Source of the DNA: a virus
IMG/VR virus record: IMGVR_UViG_3300035698_009252
Coordinates: 62,001 to 126,000 of that record
Direction: 5' to 3' (one strand)
Length of the DNA: 64,000 bases
Position 1 is the stretch's first letter. Each line of letters opens with the position of its first letter. The notes below the pieces were generated by a model, which ran no database searches, had not been told where the DNA came from, and saw only the letters and a program-made list of their open reading frames with translations. Below are positions 57,557 through 64,000 of this stretch, piece after piece. The translations under genes were made by a program, and so were the position numbers.

Positions 57557-57816
57557 TCACCTCCTTCAAATTGCTGCATGGCTTTTACGATGTCGGCCAA
57601 ATACGGCGCAACACCTTCGTCTAACGATTCCCTGGCGGAATCCAGTGCCGCCTTCTGAGGAACACTCTCTGCCTTGATTTTCGGCAAATTCTCGTTGATG
57701 ATTTGTACGCAGCGAATCATCATATCGATGGACTGGTCGACCATCTCCAAGGGCTCATCGCTCTCTTCTCCTTGTGCGACCCTGTTTGTCATTTTGGCTA
57801 TCCTCGTTTGGTCCAT
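57553..57816 (-). CDS. Small helical protein, variant leader
   Basis: 87 residues from MDQTRIAKMTNRVAQGEES (TGATG junction with the nucleotidyltransferase gene). Helical with acidic and Lys pairs; ends ADIVKAMQQFEGGE. Belongs to the RIA-x-x-x-RVA leader subtype. Confidence 0.55.
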   Translation of the reverse strand: MDQTRIAKMTNRVAQGEESDEPLEMVDQSIDMMIRCVQIINENLPKIKAESVPQKAALDSARESLDEGVAPYLADIVKAMQQFEGGE

Positions 57817-59291
57817 CACGCATACTCCTCTTTGAGAAGGCGGATGGCATCCTGCCTGGACAACTCCTTGCCCAACCCCGCCAATTCGTCCATCTTGTCC
57901 CGCAGAAATTGAATGGCTTTGCCCACTTCCGGTCCCTGACCTAACCCCAAAATCTGCTGTACCTCGTGCCCATTCAACGGTGGTTTCTCCGATATCGGGA
58001 TGTCCTGAACGTCCTCAATCATTTCGCGAAGCTTCGGAATTTCGTTCCGAGGCGGCAGATTCCCCAACAAATCAGCTTCGGCCAAGTCCAGCACGGCGTC
58101 AATCAACTCCTCACCCACATTGCGAATGAACTTCCGCAAAGCCTTCGGCCCCACCCTGTCGTCACGGGTCATGGCGTGTGGACGCATGTGCATCTCCACC
58201 ATGCGCCTGACAGACTTGATGTCCTTCTTCTCAAACTTCAACCGCCGCATGATGGCTTCGGCAATTTCCCCACCAACCTTTTCATGGCCAATGAACCGGA
58301 CCAGGCCGTCAAGAATCTCCCTGGACTTCGGCTTGCCCACGTCATGTAACAGGGCACCTAGCTGGTTTAGAACGCCTGGCTGGGCACTCCGCAACACCAG
58401 CATGGTGTGTTTGAAGACATCGCCCTCCTGGTGAGCACCACGGGTGTATTCATGTTCCACGCCCTGCATTGCCTCTATTTCCGGGAAGACGTACTTCAAC
58501 AACCCTAATACCTTCATCAACCGGATAGCCTGGGCCAGCTTGCCCACATCCATCACTTTGATAAGTTCATCTCGGATACGTTCCCCTGAGACAATCTTGA
58601 TACGGCCCGCATTCGCCCGCACAATCTTGATAACCGATATAGGAACCTTCCACCCATACTTAGCCTGGAAGCGAACCAGGCGAATCATCCTGAGAGGGTC
58701 TTGCCGGAGAATCTCGGCAAAGTCTACGCCCGGATGGCCCCGCAAGAGTCCCTTCTTGATGTCGGCCACGCTGGTCCCGGTCAAATCCTTCAGCTCGCCG
58801 GTTGTCAAATCCTTCAGGACCATGTTGACGGTAAAATCTCGGCGCTCGATATCTTCTTTCAGGGTGCCAGGCTCAGTTAGCCGCTGCCGGGAGTCCTCAT
58901 CAGGAAATGATTCCTTCTGAGCATCGGCAATCTCAATCTCCGCACCTGCGGTTGCGTACTCTTCGCCATCGAACTCTATATCGTCCTTGAAGGTGATAGC
59001 CCATATGGGGTACTTCCCTTTCTGGACTGGGCGGCTTGTCTCCCTCGTGAACTCGCGATGGAGATAGGTAGTGAGCTTCTTCGCTCCACCCTTCATCTCG
59101 ATGACAACGTCCAGGTCCTTGGACGGCAATCCCATGATTTCGTCACGAACGTATCCGCCCACCGCGAAGGTCTTATTGGCAAAGGGGGTGCCCCGCAGTA
59201 ACGCCTTCATCAGACGTTCCACTTCTTTCTCGGCGGATGCCGCCAAGATTTCGCGAGCTACCTTGAGCACTTCTTTGACCAATCCGTTCAT
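57816..59291 (-). CDS. cca: CCA-adding tRNA nucleotidyltransferase with N-terminal leader
   Basis: 491 residues from MNGLVKEVLKVAREILAAS, a leader variant in front of the enzyme. Class II nucleotidyltransferase: GGYVRDEIMG (45-54), the metal-binding DLD near 59-61, then RRDFTVNMVLKDL and DPLRMIRLVRFQAKYGWKV. Then an HD domain with LLHDVGKPKSREILDG and FIGHEKVGGEIAEAI. Adds CCA to tRNA 3' ends, and the phage tmRNA lacks encoded CCA. A poly(A) polymerase of the same class is possible. The leader suggests the enzyme is packaged. Confidence 0.85.
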   Translation of the reverse strand: MNGLVKEVLKVAREILAASAEKEVERLMKALLRGTPFANKTFAVGGYVRDEIMGLPSKDLDVVIEMKGGAKKLTTYLHREFTRETSRPVQKGKYPIWAITFKDDIEFDGEEYATAGAEIEIADAQKESFPDEDSRQRLTEPGTLKEDIERRDFTVNMVLKDLTTGELKDLTGTSVADIKKGLLRGHPGVDFAEILRQDPLRMIRLVRFQAKYGWKVPISVIKIVRANAGRIKIVSGERIRDELIKVMDVGKLAQAIRLMKVLGLLKYVFPEIEAMQGVEHEYTRGAHQEGDVFKHTMLVLRSAQPGVLNQLGALLHDVGKPKSREILDGLVRFIGHEKVGGEIAEAIMRRLKFEKKDIKSVRRMVEMHMRPHAMTRDDRVGPKALRKFIRNVGEELIDAVLDLAEADLLGNLPPRNEIPKLREMIEDVQDIPISEKPPLNGHEVQQILGLGQGPEVGKAIQFLRDKMDELAGLGKELSRQDAIRLLKEEYA

Positions 59292-59293
59292 AA

Positions 59294-59566
59294 TTACGGC
59301 AGAACATCTGCTGTTCTCTCCAGCTCCCAAGCCTCTTTCTCAAGGCTTGCCGCCACCTGCCCGCACAGTGATTCAAGATGTTTGTATGCCGACACCGCGC
59401 TATGGCAATCAGACGCCAACTCGTTAAGCATCAAGGAGTCGCCCGCCTCGTTCTTCGCGTCACGATACGTATTGAACCCCGCCGCCTTCATCACCCTTGC
59501 ACGCTCACGCTCCCGAGCAAGTACCGTGTCGAATGCCTTCCTGAACTGTCTATCAAACGTCGCCAT
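59294..59566 (-). CDS. Small helical protein
   Basis: 90 residues, helical and charged (FRKAFDTVLARERERARVMK), no leader. Between two leader genes. Not recognised. Confidence 0.5.
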   Translation of the reverse strand: MATFDRQFRKAFDTVLARERERARVMKAAGFNTYRDAKNEAGDSLMLNELASDCHSAVSAYKHLESLCGQVAASLEKEAWELERTADVLP

Positions 59567-59574
59567 GTCTCACC

Positions 59575-60150
59575 TCACTTTGCTGTTACAATTTCCGCGA
59601 AGATGCACTCCGCACAGTACTCTGCTCTGTGATTCCCCAACTCGAACCGCCGGATAATATCCTCAGCTTCCGGGGTCCGCACAATCCGGTCGGTTTCTGC
59701 CATCAACCAGTCTTGCCTCTTGAAATCCTTCTCACTGATGCCCTGCTCAGATTCAAAGATGTTGTGCAGCCCCGACTTCACCTTCCGATGGTAATTCTGT
59801 TCCGGCAGCATCAGCCCTTCCCAGGCTCCGGCTTCCGTCCTATCGAGAGGGTGGACTGACGATTTTTTAACCATTGGCCGACGACTTGGCTTCTTCACCG
59901 GACGGTCCTTGTTCTCATTCGTGTCCTTGTCCTTCTGTTCCGGCGTCTTGCGCCTGTCCCGATGCCGTTCCTTCACGTCATCCCGTGGGGGCTTGACATG
60001 CGGCTCACGGTCGCGCCCCTTGGACGTGCCACCCGTGTCCTGTATCAAGTCCTTGTCCTTGCGAACAACCTGATTCCCTCGGGACGCCAAAACGAATTGA
60101 GCAACCCGCTCAGCTATCGCGATTCTCTTTACTATGAGGTTTGCGTCCAT
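59575..60150 (-). CDS. Leader protein with basic disordered middle
   Basis: 191 residues from MDANLIVKRIAIAERVAQFV (TAATG junction). The middle 80 residues are Lys/Arg/Asp/Pro (KPPRDDVKERHRDRRKTPEQ), the end is helical with CAECIF. Basic disorder suggests DNA or RNA contact inside the head. Function unknown. Confidence 0.55.
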   Translation of the reverse strand: MDANLIVKRIAIAERVAQFVLASRGNQVVRKDKDLIQDTGGTSKGRDREPHVKPPRDDVKERHRDRRKTPEQKDKDTNENKDRPVKKPSRRPMVKKSSVHPLDRTEAGAWEGLMLPEQNYHRKVKSGLHNIFESEQGISEKDFKRQDWLMAETDRIVRTPEAEDIIRRFELGNHRAEYCAECIFAEIVTAK

Positions 60151-60896
60151 TACCACTCTATGATTTGGTTCCGCTGGTCGTACTTGAACCTTGGCCGGAG
60201 CAGGGGCTCATCGTTCAGGGCCTGTACCATCTCTCTGGCATCGTTGTAATTCACGCGCTCGCCCAGGATAAGGTCACCCATCTCAAACCAGAAGTCCTCG
60301 CCCTGTGAGAATCCAGCATCCTCCAAGGTGCTCCCGACAATCTTCTCGAACCCCGCCACGCGGGCACTTGCCTCCAGGGACCGTTCCTTAACAATCCTGC
60401 CAATGATGGGTGCCTCGCGGTCTGCGAGCATGGCCACCTTCTCCTTTGGCTTGGCACGGCCCGGCTTGGCACCGAGCAGTTCGTTGACCATCTTCATCAT
60501 GTTATCCATGAGGCCCATGACTTCGCCCGGTGTAACCTGGCCATCACTCTTGATTTGCTCGATTTCCTGGGAGATACCATCCACGATAGATGTCAGGTCA
60601 TCTTCTGCCGGTGCGGATTCATCCACTGCCGCGTCCTCGGCTACCTCTTCCTCGGGAGCCTTTTCTTCCGGGGGCGTCTTTTCCTTACCCTTCGGTGGCT
60701 TCTTGTCTTTCTTCGACGGGGCCGCCTTCTCGTCCTCCTTCTTTTTGCCGTTCGTCTTCTCTTTGACTTTCTTGACAACCTTGCCTTTGTCGTTATTGGA
60801 AAGTTTCGCAAAACGCTCAAAAACGGGATTATCCCGAATGGAAGCGAGAAGAATTCTTCCCCATGCCACTCTGCCCTCAATCGCTTCTATATTCAT
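60150..60896 (-). CDS. Charged protein next to the portal gene
   Basis: 248 residues. N-terminus MNIEAIEGRVAWGRILLASI is leader-like. A Lys-then-Glu low-complexity linker (residues 40-95, KKVKEKTNGKKKEDEKAAPS) follows, then a helical domain ending FKYDQRNQIIEW. By position a portal partner or scaffold part; not recognised. Confidence 0.5.
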   Translation of the reverse strand: MNIEAIEGRVAWGRILLASIRDNPVFERFAKLSNNDKGKVVKKVKEKTNGKKKEDEKAAPSKKDKKPPKGKEKTPPEEKAPEEEVAEDAAVDESAPAEDDLTSIVDGISQEIEQIKSDGQVTPGEVMGLMDNMMKMVNELLGAKPGRAKPKEKVAMLADREAPIIGRIVKERSLEASARVAGFEKIVGSTLEDAGFSQGEDFWFEMGDLILGERVNYNDAREMVQALNDEPLLRPRFKYDQRNQIIEW

Positions 60897-60914
60897 TCCA
60901 TCCTCCTAACGGGG

Positions 60915-62876
60915 CTACATTGCCGCCCCGACTTCTTCAACCGCCTGTGATATATCGTCATCCGTCGCGCCCTCGGGCAACTGTTTGGCAATACCTTCGG
61001 CCACCGATTCAATATCCTCATCGGACAAAGCCGCCGCCGGAGCACCACCTTCTTCAGCCGGGGCACCTTCTTCTCCACTGCCAAAGTCGCCGAAGCCGCC
61101 GAATTCCCCTTCTTCTCCACCACCCTCACCGCCTCCCTCTTCTTCAGGCTGCTGGTATTCCAGGGCCAGGTACTTGGAAACCTTCTCGACAATGTCGGTC
61201 CGCTCTACAACCGCCCGGCCAATCTCTTCACTGGCCCCCTCGATAATCCGATTGAAGTTGGCATCCTTGACGGTGAACAGGTCTTCCAGCAACTGCGAGT
61301 CAATCTCGTCCGAGTTGAGGTTGAACAGCTCGTAGATGATATCCACGGGAATACTGCCCTTCTGGTAAAGCTGGAACAGGCTATCGAATACTTCCGCGTT
61401 GTCACGGATGGTAAGCCGGTTGAAGCCAACCTTCGGATACCAATATTCCTTGATGCCGTTGTCGTCCTCATCGTACCAGTTATGCGCTTCACAAATCGGG
61501 AGGAACAGGCTTTTCTCGATGTAATCCTGAAGCACCATCCTGGTAAGCAGGAACATCGTGTTTAAGATATCCACCGTGATTTTACTGCCACTGAAGGTGC
61601 TTTCACCTGTCAACAGCTCACGAGTAACACCCATCGCCGCAAAAACCTCACGCTCGATACGCTCATACTCGTCGGTGAGGCTGAGCAACCGGTCCTGTGC
61701 CCCTATCTGCTCCCAGGTCACCTCGTAGTTCGTCACGATGGTGTAGTCCGGGTCCAGGTAGCTCAAGTCAATCTGCGTGCGCAAATCATCCAACTCATCC
61801 CGCAGCAAACCAGGAGCCGTAACCATGTTCTTCGGAGTCATGTTACGGGATGCCAAACTGAGCTGGGTATACCGGTAATGCTCCTTTTGAAGCATGGGAA
61901 CCATTACGCGCTCCAGCACGGATGCACCAAGGTCCTGGTAGGGGGATTTCCGCCGGGAAATGTGGTGGACAAAAGAGCCCGTGCTGGGGTCACTGTCCAT
62001 CACAATGCAGTTCTGGTCCTTGACCATCGCCACAATCTCTGGCGGAATCCCTTCCAGAATCTCCCCGGTCATATTCGACCGGTCGCAATCCCCATCGGCA
62101 CCCGGAACCATCGAGCCACTACCATCCCCTGTGCCATGCCCAACGTTGTCCCTAATCAGCTTGATGAGCCGTTCGGGGCGATACTCGACACGCTTGTTCT
62201 TCTGGAAGGGGTATTCGAAGACGCCAACTTCCTCGGGTGGCAACATAACGGCCCGAGACCACATCTTCTTTTTATCGTCCCACTCGTGGAACATGTAGAC
62301 ATTGCCAATCATGTTCCATTCCCAGAGGATGCTCTGGCAGGTCTCAAAGCCGCCAATGACTTCCATCTGGTTGTTAAAGAACCGTAGAATATCGTCACGC
62401 TGCTTCTTCTTGAGCTTCTTCGAAACCTTGGGCATCGTGAGGGTAAGCTTCGACATGGGCAAGTCGGAGAGCAACTCCAAGGCCCGGCCAATGTAAGCGT
62501 CACTCCTCGCCCAGTATCGATACCAACTATACTTCTCCTTGAGGGTCGTCGGCCAATAGAGGATGCCGCCATTCTGCTCGTTCATCTGAACGAAGTAGCG
62601 GGGAATATCGTAGGTACCACTACGGCCTCCAAGCCCGTAAGCATACGACGTGCGGTACGCCTCAAGCTGATAGCCGGACTGGTAGTACGATGTGTCCTGG
62701 GACATATCGAGCATCATCCCAGCCTGCTTGTTCATGCCAAAGCCTCCCGCCCCCATCGCCTTCTTTGCGATACGGCCCTTGACGGGGTCGAGCTTACCTG
62801 TGCGGACTTTTGGTCGTGGCAGCCCTCCCTTGGTTGGGCTGGTCACTGGCGTTCTTTTGAGTTCTTCGTTTGCCAT
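60915..62876 (-). CDS. Portal protein
   Basis: 653 residues. N-terminal basic linker, then the portal wing/stem part with WYRYWARSDAYIGRALELLS, SILWEWNMIGNVYMFHEWDD, SFVHHISRRKSPYQDLG and SYLDPDYTIVTNYEVTWEQI, motifs of SPO1/T4-type portals. Clip/crown helices follow (EYERIEREVFAAMGVTRELL). The C-terminal 90 residues are Glu/Gly/Ala-rich and disordered. Forms the dodecameric DNA entry ring. GGAGGATGGAATG-type site before the next gene. Confidence 0.8.
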   Translation of the reverse strand: MANEELKRTPVTSPTKGGLPRPKVRTGKLDPVKGRIAKKAMGAGGFGMNKQAGMMLDMSQDTSYYQSGYQLEAYRTSYAYGLGGRSGTYDIPRYFVQMNEQNGGILYWPTTLKEKYSWYRYWARSDAYIGRALELLSDLPMSKLTLTMPKVSKKLKKKQRDDILRFFNNQMEVIGGFETCQSILWEWNMIGNVYMFHEWDDKKKMWSRAVMLPPEEVGVFEYPFQKNKRVEYRPERLIKLIRDNVGHGTGDGSGSMVPGADGDCDRSNMTGEILEGIPPEIVAMVKDQNCIVMDSDPSTGSFVHHISRRKSPYQDLGASVLERVMVPMLQKEHYRYTQLSLASRNMTPKNMVTAPGLLRDELDDLRTQIDLSYLDPDYTIVTNYEVTWEQIGAQDRLLSLTDEYERIEREVFAAMGVTRELLTGESTFSGSKITVDILNTMFLLTRMVLQDYIEKSLFLPICEAHNWYDEDDNGIKEYWYPKVGFNRLTIRDNAEVFDSLFQLYQKGSIPVDIIYELFNLNSDEIDSQLLEDLFTVKDANFNRIIEGASEEIGRAVVERTDIVEKVSKYLALEYQQPEEEGGGEGGGEEGEFGGFGDFGSGEEGAPAEEGGAPAAALSDEDIESVAEGIAKQLPEGATDDDISQAVEEVGAAM

Positions 62877-62878
62877 GA

Positions 62879-63421
62879 TTATGCCCTACCCATCTTGCTC
62901 TCAGACGCACCACGCTCAAACGCATACAACAATCGCTTAAGCCGGACTGTTCTTGCAGCATTCATACGATGTTTACCCAAAACGCCTTCATGTGTTGCCA
63001 GCGCCTTGTAGAGTCCTCTCACGGAATCTAACGCTGTGTCAATGCCCTTATTCACATCAGTAGCAGCCGTTCGCAGTTCTTTGCTCTCATCTTCGGCCTC
63101 TACAATCTCCCGGCGTCTGACTGCCGCCCGGTCAAGTTTCTTCGCCTGCCGAACCGTCCGGGCCTTGTCCTGAGCCTTATCCGTCTCTTCCGCGACATCA
63201 TTATCGTACCGCTCCTGGGCCGCCTTCAGCTCCCGCAATAACGGATGGCCTTCGGGCAAACCTGCAAGGTCTCCACCGGACTCTGCCACCAAGGCTTCCG
63301 CCTCACCAGCGAGAGGGTGACCCTCGGGAAGAGCTTCAACCATTTCCCGTATCTCTGCCCGTTTCAACGTGCTCTCTACGGCCCTTACGCCGGAAAGAGA
63401 ATCCAATCCTACTTTATTCAT
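62879..63421 (-). CDS. Helical protein upstream of portal
   Basis: 180 residues from MNKVGLDSLSGVRAV behind AAAGGAGGG. Contains two LPEGHPLxxE repeats (VEALPEGHPLAGEAEAL and AGLPEGHPLLRELKAA) and a long Lys/Arg helix. Helical virion or core protein; family not recognised. Confidence 0.5.
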   Translation of the reverse strand: MNKVGLDSLSGVRAVESTLKRAEIREMVEALPEGHPLAGEAEALVAESGGDLAGLPEGHPLLRELKAAQERYDNDVAEETDKAQDKARTVRQAKKLDRAAVRRREIVEAEDESKELRTAATDVNKGIDTALDSVRGLYKALATHEGVLGKHRMNAARTVRLKRLLYAFERGASESKMGRA

Positions 63422-63456
63422 ATTTCCCTCCTTTGGAGGATGGCCACACAACGTGG

Positions 63457-63864
63457 TCAATCTTCGACACCTGCTTCTTCTTCCATTGCCTTCAATCGCG
63501 TGTAGTAATCCTTGATTTCTGCCAAGTGGTCTAGGGTAATCCTCACCGCCACGAACATGCAGGACGTGTGCTCCATCTCAATCTCAATGCCCATCGCGAG
63601 TTCCGTCGGGTCTGCATCATCCGCCGTGAACCCTTTCTCATTCGCCCGCCCAGCAAACAAAAACGTCGTGAACAGGGTCGCCAGCCGGTAAGCCGCTGCC
63701 TCTGCCACATGCTTATCCATGCCCTCTTCTTCGGCCCATGCGTGGAAATCGCTGTCACTGGGAGCCGGGTGCTCCTGAAGGAACTTGGCCACCTGCAACG
63801 CCATGGGGTCAATCCCCATCGTGTCTGCCGCAACCCTGCCCGCAATTTTCTCGAACCTGTTCAT
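63457..63864 (-). CDS. Leader protein, RVA subtype
   Basis: 135 residues from MNRFEKIAGRVAADTMG (7 nt after GGGAG). Acidic and helical afterwards, with AYRLATLFTTFLFAGRANEK and SCMFVAVRITLDHLAEIKDY. The first leader-type gene in transcription order within the window. Function unknown. Confidence 0.55.
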   Translation of the reverse strand: MNRFEKIAGRVAADTMGIDPMALQVAKFLQEHPAPSDSDFHAWAEEEGMDKHVAEAAAYRLATLFTTFLFAGRANEKGFTADDADPTELAMGIEIEMEHTSCMFVAVRITLDHLAEIKDYYTRLKAMEEEAGVED

Positions 63865-63866
63865 TT

Positions 63867-64000
63867 TCACGCTCCCATCGCTGCAACTGCAATAACGTAA
63901 TTACCTTCCACGACATTCGAATACTTCGCACAGACGAAGCCAGTCCAGCCATGAGCCCCGGATTCCTGCTCACTAGTCAAACGGCCCCGGTTACTGACAT
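63867..64000 (-). CDS. C-terminal end of an upstream gene
   Basis: 43 codons of an open frame entering from the window edge, ending HGWTGFVCAKYSNVVEGNYV then IAVAAMGA and TGA. The stop lies next to the start of the following gene. Too short to assign. Confidence 0.5.
   Translation of the reverse strand, partial: VSNRGRLTSEQESGAHGWTGFVCAKYSNVVEGNYVIAVAAMGA

Overview
The window is a piece of a large tailed bacteriophage genome (Caudoviricetes, HK97-type capsid). Every supported gene and RNA lies on the minus strand, so transcription runs from 64000 towards 1. Genes are tightly packed, with many ATGA, TAATG or TGATG stop/start overlaps and strong purine-rich ribosome sites. More than 60 kb of mostly virion genes without a replication module suggests a jumbo-type phage. 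The host cannot be read from the sequence. The tmRNA tag ends in ALAA, so the host is bacterial.

Layout in transcription order. (1) 64000-48798 is the head module: an upstream gene fragment, portal (60915-62876), CCA-adding nucleotidyltransferase (57816-59291), WYL-like and zinc-ribbon proteins, prohead protease (52556-53548), acidic scaffold-like proteins, a decoration-like protein and the major capsid protein (48798-49658), closed by a terminator. (2) 48669-40872 is an accessory block: a homing-endonuclease-like gene with an apparent frameshift, a J-domain protein, small zinc proteins, an Xre regulator next to a 25-bp palindrome, and a RecQ helicase interrupted by an intein. A second nuclease gene lies out of frame inside that intein. 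(3) 40761-34581 holds a GH16-like glycosidase with a Pro-Glu linker, an unknown protein, a zinc metalloprotease, an ADP-ribosyltransferase-like protein and an AAA+ ATPase. (4) 34430-29160 is an RNA island: tmRNA, initiator tRNA, two tRNA-like RNAs, about 1.4 kb of structured non-coding DNA, an acyl-carrier-like protein, and a Ro60/TROVE protein whose family binds Y RNAs, some of which mimic tRNA. (5) 29031-10205 is an array of about 35 small genes, most starting with the same amphipathic leader (consensus M-N/D-x2-3-I/V-A-R/K-E-L-V-A-V-A-R/K-E/D-L-T/M-A) followed by unrelated bodies. (6) 10192-1 holds head-completion and tail genes: three tail-tube-like paralogues, two tail-assembly-chaperone-like genes and the start of the tape measure.

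The main system is the leader family, called the CTS-like leader below (capsid-targeting-sequence-like). The same leader also sits on the nucleotidyltransferase, metalloprotease, ADP-ribosyltransferase, AAA+ ATPase and several head-module genes. The closest known analogy is the N-terminal targeting peptide of T4 internal proteins and Alt, which is removed by the prohead protease. My inference is that these are cargo proteins packed into the capsid and perhaps injected with the DNA.

Nine copies of one promoter-like element (core TTTGATA, exactly 8 nt, ATAGG in eight of nine) each sit just upstream of a gene or operon start. They are probably phage-specific late promoters. A separate set of host-like TATAAT or TTGACA promoters appears around the RNA island and the accessory genes.
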